A stretch of 64,000 bases of DNA from Candidatus Parcubacteria bacterium (GTDB lineage Bacteria; Patescibacteriota; Minisyncoccia; Minisyncoccales; JAGLUP01), in NCBI GenBank assembly GCA_023134715.1, contig JAGLUP010000005.1:27442-91441 (forward strand). The letters are read 5' to 3'. Below, piece after piece: positions 16,332-25,552 of the stretch. The notes beneath the pieces were generated by a model. That model worked only from the letters and a program-made list of their open reading frames with translations. It was not told where the DNA came from and did no database searches. A program made the position numbers and the translations under genes. Position 1 is the first letter of the stretch. Every line of letters starts with the position of its first letter.

Positions 16332-18604
16332 TGATAGCAAATAATAGCAATATGATAACATTATCCACATCAATTGATAAAATTCCCAAAATTGGACCGG
16401 TTTATGTGAAAAAACTTCATAAAATGGGGATTAAAACAGTCCAAGATATTTTATATCATTTTCCTCATCGGTATGATGATTTTTCTAATCTTGTCCCTAT
16501 TTCCAAAGTTAAGCTCAACCAAACTTGTTGTATTCAAGGAAAAATTTTAGAAATAAAAAACAGTAGAACATGGAAAAAAAGAATGGCAATAACCCAAGCA
16601 ATAGTTGAAGATAAAACCGGCGCCATTAGAATAGTTTGGTTTAATCAGCCATATTTAACAAAAAGCTTAAAAATAGGCGACAATGTATGCTTGGCCGGAA
16701 AAGTTGCTTTAGATAAACAAGGAGCATATTTATCAAACCCTGCCTATGAAAAACTATCACCCAAGGAGCTTAGCTCCAGGAGTTTAGCTCCTTACAATTT
16801 GACACATGTTGGCAGATTAGTACCGGTTTATCCTGAAACTGAAAAGCTCTCTTCCCGCTGGCTCCGTTATATTTTAAAACCCCTGCTCTTAGAATTTAGA
16901 AATAAAATTGCCGACCCGTTGCCAGAAAAAATTATAAAACAGGAAAATCTTTTGCCTCTAAATAATGCTCTTTGGCAGATTCATTTTCCTGATTCAATGG
17001 CTTTAGCGAAAAAAGCTCAAAACCGTTTTGCTTTTGAAGAGCTTTTTTTTATTGAACTTGCTGTTTTAAAAGAACGCCTGAAATTAAACCAAAAAGCCGC
17101 AGCTGCCGCTCCTATGAATATAAAAGTTTTGAAAAAATTCACTAAATCTCTGCCGTTCAAACTAACTGATGACCAAAAAAAATCCGCATGGCAGATTTTA
17201 AAAGATTTGGGAAAATCAATGCCAATGAACCGGCTTTTAGAAGGAGATGTTGGGTCGGGAAAAACAGTAGTAGCGGTAATGGCCGCTTTAAATACAGTTA
17301 AAGCTGGCTTGCAGGCAACTATTATGGCCCCAACTGAAATCCTGACAAAACAGCATTTCAAAGAAATCTCTCACTTGCTTTATCCTTTTAAAATCTCTGT
17401 CGCGCTTCTTACTGGCAAAGAAGACAAGCTCGCTTCAAAAAAACTAAAAAACGAAACAATTGAAATCTCCCGTAAAAAATTGCTGGAAAATGTAAAAAAC
17501 GGAAAGATTGATATTTTAATAGGAACCCACGCTTTAATTTCTCCTTCCAGTTCCAGGGTCTCCAGTTTCTTTTATAAAGACCTTGAAGAATTTGGATTTA
17601 AACCCAAAAAAATAAAAAAGAATAGAGTGAAATTTAAAAATTTAGGATTAGTAATAATTGACGAACAGCATCGCTTTGGCATAGAACAACGCGCGCGGCT
17701 TTGTGAAAGCTATAGCGAAGATACAAAATTTAGCGATTATGAAAACAGCAAAGGAGTTTTAATTCCTCATTTATTATCTATGACTGCCACGCCTATTCCT
17801 CGCACACTAGCTTTAACAATTTACGGTGACTTAGATTTATCTTTAATTAATGAATTGCCGAAAGGAAGAAAAAAAATCATTACTGAGATAGTGGCTCCTG
17901 CGGACAGGCAAAAAACATATAACTTTATTAAGAAAGAAGTTAAAAAAGGAAGAAGGGTTTTTGTTGTCTGTCCAAGAATAGAAAAAAACGAAAAAAAAGA
18001 TGGTTTGCCATGGACTGATGTTAAAGCGGTAAAAGAAGAATATGAAAAATTATCAAAAAAAATCTTTCCAAATTTAAAAGTAGGAATGCTTCACGGAAAA
18101 CTTAAATCAAAAGAAAAAGAAAAAATAATGAGGGATTTTAAGATTGGCAAAATTGAAATTTTGGTCTCTACTTCGGTAATTGAAGTAGGGATTGATATTC
18201 CAGAAGCAACCGTAATGATGATTGAGGGCGCGGATAGGTTTGGATTAGCTCAGCTTCACCAATTCAGAGGACGAGTCGGCAGAAGCAAACATCAGTCATA
18301 TTGCTTTCTTTTTACTGACTCTCCGTCTAAAAAAACAAGGCAGCGGTTAAAAGCTCTTGTAAAATGTGAAAGCGGTTTTGATTTATCAGAACAAGATTTA
18401 AAAATCCGGGGTCCAGGGGAAATCTACGGAGTAAGACAATGGGGGATTCCTGATTTAGCTATGGACGCATTAAAAAATCTGCCTTTGGTTGAAAAAACCC
18501 GTGAATCTGTTAAACAATTATTAGAGCAGGACCCGGAATTAAAAAAATTCCCGCTTCTGCGAGAACGCCTCAAAGGATTCCGCGCAAAAATCCACCTTGA
18601 GTGA
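16331..18604 (+). CDS. recG: ATP-dependent DNA helicase RecG
   Basis: 757 residues from a GTG start; an ATG at 16352 (residue 8) is equally likely and begins MITLSTSIDKIPKIGPVYVK. The wedge/OB region (60-160) is followed by the helicase core: LEGDVGSGKTVVAV (Walker A), LVIIDEQHRFGIEQR (DEQH box), HLLSMTATPIPRTLALT, HGKLKSKEKE, and the TRG region RGRVGRSKHQSY. RecG remodels stalled forks and Holliday junctions. It is longer than E. coli RecG (693) because of short insertions: one palindrome-derived near residue 145 (16762-16795), and two lysine/serine-rich segments flanking the DEQH box. Ends 4 nt before the convergent AEC gene. Confidence 0.95.
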   Translation: MIANNSNMITLSTSIDKIPKIGPVYVKKLHKMGIKTVQDILYHFPHRYDDFSNLVPISKVKLNQTCCIQGKILEIKNSRTWKKRMAITQAIVEDKTGAIRIVWFNQPYLTKSLKIGDNVCLAGKVALDKQGAYLSNPAYEKLSPKELSSRSLAPYNLTHVGRLVPVYPETEKLSSRWLRYILKPLLLEFRNKIADPLPEKIIKQENLLPLNNALWQIHFPDSMALAKKAQNRFAFEELFFIELAVLKERLKLNQKAAAAAPMNIKVLKKFTKSLPFKLTDDQKKSAWQILKDLGKSMPMNRLLEGDVGSGKTVVAVMAALNTVKAGLQATIMAPTEILTKQHFKEISHLLYPFKISVALLTGKEDKLASKKLKNETIEISRKKLLENVKNGKIDILIGTHALISPSSSRVSSFFYKDLEEFGFKPKKIKKNRVKFKNLGLVIIDEQHRFGIEQRARLCESYSEDTKFSDYENSKGVLIPHLLSMTATPIPRTLALTIYGDLDLSLINELPKGRKKIITEIVAPADRQKTYNFIKKEVKKGRRVFVVCPRIEKNEKKDGLPWTDVKAVKEEYEKLSKKIFPNLKVGMLHGKLKSKEKEKIMRDFKIGKIEILVSTSVIEVGIDIPEATVMMIEGADRFGLAQLHQFRGRVGRSKHQSYCFLFTDSPSKKTRQRLKALVKCESGFDLSEQDLKIRGPGEIYGVRQWGIPDLAMDALKNLPLVEKTRESVKQLLEQDPELKKFPLLRERLKGFRAKIHLE

Positions 18605-18608
18605 AACT

Positions 18609-19502
18609 TCACAAGAATCCCAAAAGCACGGCCAAAAATATAATGCCAAAAGGAAGCGCGATAGAAAGAAGGTTTGCGTTATATTGTACATCAAGTTTAT
18701 TTTCCTGCGAAAATATAAGGGTTACAAAACTTGGCGGAAGTGACGCGCCAACTATTACCGCAACCTTCTCAACACCAGTTAAATTAAATAAAGAAGTTAA
18801 TAAAAACCCAAGCGCAAGACCTATGGAAGTTTTAAGTAAAATCTCAATCGCAGGCAATTTAAAAGAAGATATAATCGGACGAAACTCAAGCCCCAACATA
18901 AGCATAACTAAAACCAAAACACTTCCTCCAACAATATCCAAAAAATTGGACAAAAAAGCGTTTTGAAATCCAATAAGATTAAAAGCCAGACCAATAAAAA
19001 TCGCCCATATTATCGGCGATTTTAACAATTTTACAACCGCATCTTTTGTCCGAGCGCTATCATTTCCGAAACGGCAAGAGATAAAGTAGACAACAGTAAA
19101 TAAAAAAATAGCATTTGCAAGATCAAACAAAACTATCCGAGAAAGACCCAGTTCTCCAAAAGCAGACAGCATAAACGCATATCCCAATGTTCCTCCCTCA
19201 AGCGTCGGGAATGTCGTCACAAAAACGCCCTTTGTTTTATGTTCTAATTTCAAAAAGCGCGCGAATATAAATCCAGCGACAGCAAGGGTTAAAACAACAA
19301 TCAACCCAGATATAGGAAGATAAATCAAACTTGACTCTATTGTCATTTTAGAAAAAGAGCCAATTATAACAGCGGGAATTACAAGATTTATAAGCAACTT
19401 GCCAAAAATCTCAGAATCCTGTTTTTTTAGTATATTTTTCTTTTTGAAAAAATATCCAATTAGAAAAATGATTATTAGAGGTAATGTTTTTTCAAGAATC
19501 AT
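18609..19502 (-). CDS. AEC family transporter
   Basis: About 297 residues from the ATG at 19502; a GTG 12 nt upstream is possible. It starts MILEKTLPLIIIFLIGYFFK and shows about ten hydrophobic helices split into two halves, with LLINLVIPAVIIGSFSKM in the first half and VGASLPPSFVTLIFSQENKL in the second, the pattern of auxin-efflux-carrier-type permeases. Bacterial members export or import small carboxylates. The substrate is not evident. The gene is convergent with recG and bracketed with it by 26 bp direct repeats. Confidence 0.85.
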   Translation of the reverse strand: MILEKTLPLIIIFLIGYFFKKKNILKKQDSEIFGKLLINLVIPAVIIGSFSKMTIESSLIYLPISGLIVVLTLAVAGFIFARFLKLEHKTKGVFVTTFPTLEGGTLGYAFMLSAFGELGLSRIVLFDLANAIFLFTVVYFISCRFGNDSARTKDAVVKLLKSPIIWAIFIGLAFNLIGFQNAFLSNFLDIVGGSVLVLVMLMLGLEFRPIISSFKLPAIEILLKTSIGLALGFLLTSLFNLTGVEKVAVIVGASLPPSFVTLIFSQENKLDVQYNANLLSIALPFGIIFLAVLLGFL

Positions 19503-19517
19503 ATAATGTATCACTAT

Positions 19518-19543
19518 TTAGTTATTTTAATATAAAATTAAGG
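19518..19543. repeat. 26 bp direct repeat, copy 2
   Basis: Exact second copy of the repeat at 16306-16331. It lies between the AEC transporter and the glycosyltransferase. Confidence 0.8.
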
Positions 19544-19557
19544 CTATAACAACTTTG

Positions 19558-21099
19558 TCAATCCGATTTCCTCACCTTATCTGTAACCCAGAAGCCCATA
19601 TACTTTCCTAAAGCCAAGCGAACTTGCGCGTCTATAGCTGGAAAAGCGCCAAAAAATATTAAAGCAATAGGCAAAAGAAACCACTGGAAAATTAAAGAAA
19701 AATTTTTCCATCTGCTATAGTGAGAAGGTCGAGAGGGTAAAAGAGAAAAACTTAAAACAGCGGAAACAATTATTCCAACCATAGATATGGTCATAATAAC
19801 GCCTGTTAAACGAGGTAAGTTATAAGAAAGCAAACTTATATTAAATTTTTCTCCCCCTATAATTATAGGCAGCCATCCTAAAAAAAAGATTAAAAGAGAG
19901 GCAACGGCCCAGCCCCAAAATCCCTCAATAATATTGAAACTGCGGCAAAGCTTATCTCTAACGCAAATTTTTTTATTTTTCAAAAATCCGTAAATAACAT
20001 AAGGAATTTCTAAACAGCCCCAAGCCCAGCGCAATTGCTGCTTATATTGATTGATTGCTGTTCTTGATAATGTTTTTGCCATTAAAGCGTCCATTGAAAC
20101 AGGATAATATAAGGGAATTACTCGATAATCTCCATTATAATAAAAATAAGATTTCCAAAAAATATGAGAATCGTCAGGAACTAAATTTGAAGGATAGCCA
20201 ACATCAATAAATACTTGAAAAGGCCATGAATGAGAAGAAAAAGTCGCTAATTTTTCCTGCCGCTCCTGAAGCACCATCTGCCAAAAAGTGCCGGAAAGAG
20301 AAATTAAACGAGAAAGAATAGAAGCGTCCCAAATATTATTGTTATAGATTGGAATCGGCTGATAACTGCTTTTTAAAGGTTTTTCAGCAGAAAGATAGTT
20401 CCACACAAGACATGCGAAATATTGAGGAAAAACATGAGTATCAATATCAAAACTAGAAATAATAACATTTTGATAAGGAATATTTTCCTTATCAATTATT
20501 TTTTCTTTGGCCTGTTCCAGCGCCCAAGCAGTATTAGAGCCCTTTCCAGCTATTTCCCCTGTTATATTTTGCGGATGAAAAGTAATTAAAAACCGATAAA
20601 ATTTATCTCCAAATTCCTGTTTAATAATTTGAGCTGTTTCTTGGGCTGACTCTCTGACTTTCTCTTCACAAGCCAGCACAACAATCATTTTATCTTTTGG
20701 ATAATTTGAATTTTCTAATGCTCTGAAAGTGGTCCTTATAATGTCTGCATCTTCTTTATAAAAAGGCAGAACTATCAAATGATAAATATCTTTCCAATTT
20801 TTAGTTTTCGGCTCTTTATTTAACTTTTCAAGCCAATTAATTTTAAGATGTTTTTTCATTTTTTTCCATGTAGATATCTGATAGAAAGAAAAATAACAAA
20901 CTCTGCAGAGCCAATAAAGATCAAATAGAATTATAAAAATAGCTACCCAAACTGGCTTATACCAAGAAAGAAAAAAAGCCCCAGTCAATGTTGTCAAACT
21001 GAGGAATAAAGGCAACATCTCTAAACATCTGAAAATAATTCTCTCCTTCGGACTCTCTAAATCCGATGCCTTGCTAATTTCTAAATAGCTTTTGTCCAT
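19558..21099 (-). CDS. Membrane glycosyltransferase family 2
   Basis: A 513-residue protein with two N-terminal and about four C-terminal membrane helices around a GT-A catalytic domain (residues 105-370). The D-x-D metal site is SSFDIDTHVFP, and QLRWAWG matches the Q-x-x-R-W signature of processive glycosyltransferases such as cellulose or hyaluronan synthases. It therefore probably polymerises or transfers a sugar at the membrane, perhaps for surface polysaccharide. The product cannot be told. It is solitary, downstream of the tRNA group. Residues SDLESPKER near the start are encoded by a short palindrome. Confidence 0.85.
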   Translation of the reverse strand: MDKSYLEISKASDLESPKERIIFRCLEMLPLFLSLTTLTGAFFLSWYKPVWVAIFIILFDLYWLCRVCYFSFYQISTWKKMKKHLKINWLEKLNKEPKTKNWKDIYHLIVLPFYKEDADIIRTTFRALENSNYPKDKMIVVLACEEKVRESAQETAQIIKQEFGDKFYRFLITFHPQNITGEIAGKGSNTAWALEQAKEKIIDKENIPYQNVIISSFDIDTHVFPQYFACLVWNYLSAEKPLKSSYQPIPIYNNNIWDASILSRLISLSGTFWQMVLQERQEKLATFSSHSWPFQVFIDVGYPSNLVPDDSHIFWKSYFYYNGDYRVIPLYYPVSMDALMAKTLSRTAINQYKQQLRWAWGCLEIPYVIYGFLKNKKICVRDKLCRSFNIIEGFWGWAVASLLIFFLGWLPIIIGGEKFNISLLSYNLPRLTGVIMTISMVGIIVSAVLSFSLLPSRPSHYSRWKNFSLIFQWFLLPIALIFFGAFPAIDAQVRLALGKYMGFWVTDKVRKSD

Positions 21100-21178
21100 T
21101 TAGATAAAATACCAAAATTTACCCAAAATAACAAGCTTTTACTATCAATAAATTTCAAGAGTGATTTGTAATTCGTGT

Positions 21179-21251
21179 GGGCGTATCCCGACTCGAACGG
21201 GAGGCCTTTTCGATGTCACCGAAACGCTCTAACCAACTGAGCTATACGCCC
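21179..21251 (-). tRNA. tRNA-Val (GAC)
   Basis: A 73 nt cloverleaf with acceptor GGGCGTA/TACGCCC, D-arm GCTC/GAGC, anticodon stem TTTCG/CGAAA with loop GTGACAT (anticodon GAC), and T-arm TCCCG/CGGGA with loop TTCGAGT. The CCA end is not encoded. Confidence 0.96.
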
Positions 21252-21264
21252 GAAGTGTGCGCGT

Positions 21265-21324
21265 GGATGGATTCGCCCCGTCATCCGACAGGGCACCCAG
21301 TTGAATAACTGGGCGAACCATTCC
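21265..21324 (-). ncRNA. Compact three-way-junction element between two tRNAs
   Basis: The 77 bp spacer between tRNA-Ile and tRNA-Val folds into one outer helix (21265-21275 with 21314-21324, two single-base bulges) enclosing two hairpins: GCCCTGTC/GACGGGGC with a 4 nt loop and CCCAGTT/AACTGGG with a 4 nt loop. Almost no base is unpaired. It lacks a T-loop TTCGAA and D-arm, so it is not a normal tRNA. It may be a structured processing element, a degenerate tRNA or a palindromic repeat. The fold was done by eye. Confidence 0.4.
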
Positions 21325-21328
21325 ATGT

Positions 21329-21399
21329 GGGCATACCAGGATTCGAACCTGGAACCACTGACTTATAAGATCAGCGCTCTGCCCTTGAGCTATATGCCC
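21329..21399 (-). tRNA. tRNA-Ile (UAU)
   Basis: A 71 nt cloverleaf with acceptor GGGCATA/TATGCCC, D-arm GCTC/GAGC, anticodon stem CTGAT/GTCAG with loop CTTATAA (anticodon UAU) and T-arm CCAGG/CCTGG with loop TTCGAAT. UAU reads the AUA isoleucine codon directly. Most bacteria use a CAU anticodon converted to lysidine for this codon. CCA is not encoded. Confidence 0.93.
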
Positions 21400-21404
21400 T
21401 AATC

Positions 21405-23330
21405 CTATTCTATTTGCTTCACCTTCAAAGAACCAATTTTAGGAGTTTTTTTCGTCTTTTCGACGATTTTAGAACTGGAATTAATCTCTTGTTTTTTCGC
21501 GCTAAAATTCTTCCCGTTAATCAAACTCTCAAATTCAGCTCTTTCAATTATTTCTTTTTCTATCAAAACCTTGGCAATTTTATGAAGCAAGGCCTTTTTT
21601 TGAGTAAGAATTTTTTTAGCTTGATTTTCAGCGTTTTTAATAAACTTGGCCACTTCTTCGTCAATCTGAACTGCTATTTTTTCGGAATAATTTCTCTGTT
21701 CAGAAATCTCTTTTCCTAAGAAGACCAATTCTTCTTTTTCTCCAAAAGAAACCGGGCCCAAAGATGACATTCCATATTCCTTGACTAACCTACGGGCTAA
21801 TTCTGAAGCATTTTCTAAATCATTAGACGCGCCAGTGGTAATTTCGTTAAAAACTAATTTTTCAGCTGTATAACCGCCAAGCAAGGTCGCAATTTCCGCT
21901 AAAAATTGGGTTTTAGTTTTAATCCTTGTATCTTCCTTGGGCATCTTTAATGTATAACCAGCCGCGCGTCCTCTGGCAATAATTGAAATTTTTCTTATTG
22001 GCTCTGTGCCTGGCAAAGAAGCAGAAACTAAAGCATGGCCGGCCTCATGATAAGCAGTGATCTCTTTTTCTTTTTTAGATAAAATATGCGATTTTCTTTC
22101 TGGTCCCAATAAAACTTTTTCAATTGATTCTAAAAACTCTTCTTGAAAAACCTGTTCTTTGCTGCGTCGGGCCGCTAAAATTGCGGCTTCATTAGCTACA
22201 TTAGCTAAATCAGCCCCGGAAAATCCAGGAGTTCTCTCGGCTACTTCCCTTAAATTAACATCCAGGGCAATCGGCTTTCCTATGCAGTGAATTTTTAAAA
22301 TTTCTTCTCTATCATTAATATCCGGCAGATCTAAAACAACTTTTCTGTCAAACCTGCCTGGCCGAAGAAGAGCAGGATCCAAAACATCCGGACGATTGGT
22401 CGCTGCGAGAACAATGACTTTGCTGTCTTTTTCAAAACCATCCATTTCCACTAAAATCTGATTTAATGTCTGTTCTCTTTCATCATGCCCTCCGCCAATT
22501 CCTGAACCTCGCGCTCTTCCAATAGCGTCCAACTCGTCAATAAAAATAATAGATCTCCCATATTTTTTCGCTTCCTGGAAAAGAGACCTCACTCTCCCGC
22601 TTCCAACTCCAACAAACATTTCCACAAATTCTGAACCAGAAATTGAAAGAAATGGCACATTGCTTTCTCCTGCAACCGCGCGAGCCAGCAATGTTTTCCC
22701 TACACCGGCTGGACCTAAAAGCAAAACTCCTTTGGGAATTTTTGCCCCCATTTTTAAATATTTCTTGGGATTTTTTAAAAAATCAACAATTTCTTTTAAT
22801 TCTTCTTTTGCTTCTTTTAGACCTGCCACGTCTTTAAAAGTAATTTTTTCTTTTGCCTGACCATCAGCTCCGAATAAACGAGCTTTGGCTTTAGAAAAAT
22901 TAAACGCCTGCATTGCTCCGCCCTTCGCCTGTCTAAAAATCATCCAAAAAAATACTCCAAAAAGCAAAAGAGGAAGCAGTGATATGGCGCCAAGAATTAA
23001 AAGAGAAGAAAATTCTTTTTTTTCTTTTGGCGCTATTCCGGCTTTCTCAATCTTATCCGCGCTCACTCCATAATTTATTAAAGATTCAGACAAAGCTAAT
23101 TCTGGCTCTTTTCGGGAAACTGCTTCTTTATCATCAGTATAAATAATAGAAAGCTCGTCTCCTGAAACAATAATTTTCTTAATCTTTTCCTGGTTAACAT
23201 CAGCGACCAATTCGCTAAAAGATATTTGTTTTGGTTCTTCTCCCGCTTGCGAGCCGAATAAAGCAAAAATACTTGAGATAACTAAAAAAATTATGATTAT
23301 AAAAATAAAATTTTTTAACGGTTTACTCAT
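21405..23330 (-). CDS. ftsH: ATP-dependent zinc metalloprotease FtsH
   Basis: 641 residues: an N-terminal membrane segment, a short extracytoplasmic region, a second membrane segment (near 110-132), an AAA+ domain with GPAGVGKTLLARAVAGE, Walker B IIFIDELDAIG and the second region of homology ATNRPDVLDPALLRPGRFDR, and the peptidase domain with the zinc motif HEAGHAL. FtsH hexamers extract and degrade membrane and misfolded proteins. The C-terminal tail is lysine-rich. It starts 1 nt after the rpsA stop region, so it is probably co-transcribed with rpsA. Confidence 0.97.
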   Translation of the reverse strand: MSKPLKNFIFIIIIFLVISSIFALFGSQAGEEPKQISFSELVADVNQEKIKKIIVSGDELSIIYTDDKEAVSRKEPELALSESLINYGVSADKIEKAGIAPKEKKEFSSLLILGAISLLPLLLFGVFFWMIFRQAKGGAMQAFNFSKAKARLFGADGQAKEKITFKDVAGLKEAKEELKEIVDFLKNPKKYLKMGAKIPKGVLLLGPAGVGKTLLARAVAGESNVPFLSISGSEFVEMFVGVGSGRVRSLFQEAKKYGRSIIFIDELDAIGRARGSGIGGGHDEREQTLNQILVEMDGFEKDSKVIVLAATNRPDVLDPALLRPGRFDRKVVLDLPDINDREEILKIHCIGKPIALDVNLREVAERTPGFSGADLANVANEAAILAARRSKEQVFQEEFLESIEKVLLGPERKSHILSKKEKEITAYHEAGHALVSASLPGTEPIRKISIIARGRAAGYTLKMPKEDTRIKTKTQFLAEIATLLGGYTAEKLVFNEITTGASNDLENASELARRLVKEYGMSSLGPVSFGEKEELVFLGKEISEQRNYSEKIAVQIDEEVAKFIKNAENQAKKILTQKKALLHKIAKVLIEKEIIERAEFESLINGKNFSAKKQEINSSSKIVEKTKKTPKIGSLKVKQIE

Positions 23331-23331
23331 G

Positions 23332-24399
23332 CTATTTTTTTAAACTTAATATCATTGAATGCTTGGCCGGGTCAAGAGATAAAAGTTGAAACTTATATTC
23401 CTTGCCGATTTCCAAAACCTCAGCCATTTTTTTCTGAGACCCAAATTCAGAAATATGAATTAATCCCTGGATTTTTGGGGCAACTTGGATAAATGCTCCA
23501 AAAGGATTAAATTTTGTTACCTCGCCTTTTAAAATATCATTTTTTTTAAATTTTTTTTCAATGCCATCCCATGGATTTTCTTTTAAGGCCTTTAATGATA
23601 AAGAAACTTTATTGTCCTTGATTTCAATAATTTTCGCTTTAACCTCTTGCCCTGATTCCACTATTTTAGAAGGGTCTTCAATTAACTGCCAATCTAATTC
23701 AGAAAGATGGCAAAGCCCTTCCAGCTCTCCCTCGCCCTTGCCAAATTTTATAAAAACTCCAAAGTCAACAATGCCTGTTACTTTCCCTTCAACCATGTCT
23801 CCAACCTTATAATCCTGCAAAATCTCTTTTATTTTATTTATCTCTTTGGCTTTTTCTGATAAAATCAATTTATTCTCTTTTAAAGATAAATCTAAAATTT
23901 TCACTTTGAGCGCCTTGCCAATAAATTTTTGCAGCTCTATTAAAATTTTTTGCTGGTCGCCCTTCTCTACCCTAGGATAATGCTCCGAACAAAGCTGAGA
24001 AACTGGCAAAAAAGCAGAAACTCCTGAAACCTGAGCAAGCAGCCCCCCTTTATTAGCTCCGGAAATTTTTACCTCAAAAATCTCTTCTTTTTCTTTTTTT
24101 CGCCTTAATTCTTCCCAAACAAGTTCTTGACTTGCTTCTTTTAAGGAAAGCTCTCTATAACCATCTTCATTCTCTGGCTCAATTATCTTGGCAGAAACTT
24201 GAGCGCCAATTTCTAAATTTTTCAAATCATCTTTTGCTATATAATATTCCCTGCCATAGATTATTCCATTTCCCATAATTCCAAGGTCTAAAAAAAGAGC
24301 GGAACGGGCTTTGCCAACAACCCGGCCTTCTACAACCTCCCCAACTTTAGGCATATTTATCAAATCATCTTTAGTATCTAAAACTTTTTTATTTTTCAT
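23332..24399 (-). CDS. rpsA: Small ribosomal subunit protein bS1 (S1-domain protein)
   Basis: 355 residues containing four S1 repeats, at about 14-80, 95-175, 195-268 and 282-352. The third and fourth are the clearest: GDMVEGKVTGIVDFGVFIKF and KGEVTKFNPFGAFIQV, with LCHLSEL and LIHISEF. It is shorter than the six-repeat E. coli protein and similar to Gram-positive types. S1 recruits structured or SD-poor mRNAs to the ribosome, of interest given the weak SD sites in this window. A TATACT 8 nt before the ATG suggests a leaderless mRNA. Confidence 0.88.
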   Translation of the reverse strand: MKNKKVLDTKDDLINMPKVGEVVEGRVVGKARSALFLDLGIMGNGIIYGREYYIAKDDLKNLEIGAQVSAKIIEPENEDGYRELSLKEASQELVWEELRRKKEKEEIFEVKISGANKGGLLAQVSGVSAFLPVSQLCSEHYPRVEKGDQQKILIELQKFIGKALKVKILDLSLKENKLILSEKAKEINKIKEILQDYKVGDMVEGKVTGIVDFGVFIKFGKGEGELEGLCHLSELDWQLIEDPSKIVESGQEVKAKIIEIKDNKVSLSLKALKENPWDGIEKKFKKNDILKGEVTKFNPFGAFIQVAPKIQGLIHISEFGSQKKMAEVLEIGKEYKFQLLSLDPAKHSMILSLKK

Positions 24400-24407
24400 A
24401 TATTAAT

Positions 24408-24413
24408 AGTATA
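24408..24413 (-). promoter_or_regulatory. -10 element (TATACT) at rpsA
   Basis: TATACT on the minus strand ends 8 nt before the rpsA ATG. The divergent region 24414-24632 is AT-rich, with simple GAAAAAT-type inverted repeats and no supported gene. Confidence 0.4.
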
Positions 24414-24632
24414 CATTATTTTATTTATTTTTCAACAGTTGAGTAGAAAATCAATATATGATATGCTAAAAATGGCATAAATGAAAAACTGAAAACTAAA
24501 AATGAAAAACGACAAAGAAAAATTAAAAAAGATTTTAAAAATAATAAATAATAAATAATAAATTAAAAATTTTAGATTTTAGATTGTGATTTTTCATTTT
24601 TCATTTTCTATTTTTAATTTAGCGAAGCGAAT

Positions 24633-25289
24633 ATGAATATTATTTGGCGCGGGCATTCTTGTTTTCAAATTACTGTTCAAAATAAAAAACAAGGACAAAT
24701 AAATATTGTTATTGATCCGTTTGATGAAAAACTCGGTATTCGAGTTCCTAAATTGGAAGCTGATGTTTTATTGATTACTCATCAACACTATGACCACAAT
24801 AATATTAAAGCGGTTAAAGGAAATCCGTTTTTAATTCAAGGACCAGGAGAATATGAAATAAAAAAAATTTCCATTCATGGAATTTCATCTTTTCACGACG
24901 ATAATCAAGGAAAAGAACGAGGCGAAAATACTATTTACACAATCAAAAATAACGGAATTCAACTTTGTCACCTTGGAGATTTAGGTCAAAAAGAATTAAC
25001 TGAAGAACAGGTTGAAAAAATTGGTCAAATAGATATACTTTTTATTCCTGTCGGAGGAACCTATACTATTGGATCCCAGGAGGCATTAAAAGTAATTAAC
25101 CAAATTGAACCCAAAATTGTTATTCCAATGCATTATCACTTGCCGAATATTAAAATAAAATTGGATAATCTTAATAACTTTTTAAAGGCAATTGGCGAAA
25201 AATCAATTGAACCCTTGGACAAGCTTTCTATTAAAAGCAAAGACCTGGAAGAGCAGGAAAAAATGAAAGTAATCGTGCTGAAACCGTGA
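24633..25289 (+). CDS. MBL-fold metal-dependent hydrolase (UlaG-like)
   Basis: 218 residues. The metallo-beta-lactamase signature is THQHYDHNN (H-x-H-x-D-H), followed by GPGEYEI, HLGDLGQKEL and IVIPMHYHLPN, with the first strand GHSCFQI typical of UlaG-like proteins. Such enzymes bind two metal ions and hydrolyse phosphodiesters or lactones; the substrate is unknown. Its stop overlaps the GTG start of the next small gene by 4 nt, forming an operon with gyrA. Confidence 0.85.
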   Translation: MNIIWRGHSCFQITVQNKKQGQINIVIDPFDEKLGIRVPKLEADVLLITHQHYDHNNIKAVKGNPFLIQGPGEYEIKKISIHGISSFHDDNQGKERGENTIYTIKNNGIQLCHLGDLGQKELTEEQVEKIGQIDILFIPVGGTYTIGSQEALKVINQIEPKIVIPMHYHLPNIKIKLDNLNNFLKAIGEKSIEPLDKLSIKSKDLEEQEKMKVIVLKP

Positions 25290-25552
25290 AACATTTTTTA
25301 GAAAAACTCCAAAATAAATCTGAACGTGTAAGAAAAACTATACTTTGGTCAATAATAATTATATTAAGTTTGTTTTTATTATTTTTCTGGTTTAAAAGTT
25401 TTAACCAAAAAATAAAAGATTTTCAAAAAAAAGACATTAATCAAGAACTGAAACTGCCTGACTTTAAAGAAGAACTCAAAACAATTCCCAAATTTCCGGA
25501 ACAAGAATTAAAAGAATTAGAAAAAATAATCGAAGAAAACAATGGACAATAA
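25286..25552 (+). CDS. Small single-span membrane protein of unknown function
   Basis: 88 residues from a GTG start that overlaps the MBL stop. A charged N-terminus (about 18 residues) is followed by one membrane helix ([19 protein letters not shown]) and a charged, probably coiled C-terminal half rich in K and E. It overlaps gyrA by 11 nt. The tight overlaps on both sides support a real gene. No family is recognised. It could anchor or regulate a complex at the membrane, but nothing in the sequence specifies this. Confidence 0.7.
   Translation: MKHFLEKLQNKSERVRKTILWSIIIILSLFLLFFWFKSFNQKIKDFQKKDINQELKLPDFKEELKTIPKFPEQELKELEKIIEENNGQ

Noticed and set aside
16361-16369. Perfect DnaA box TTATCCACA inside recG
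   Set aside because: A single isolated copy within coding sequence; chance or titration site. Not an origin signal.
21252-21328. Three-way-junction spacer considered as a third tRNA
   Set aside because: No TTCGAA-type T-loop, no D-arm and no 7 nt anticodon loop fit the sequence on either strand.
24414-24632. AT-rich region with GAAAAAT repeats considered as an RNA gene
   Set aside because: No stable fold other than simple inverted AT repeats and no conserved motif.
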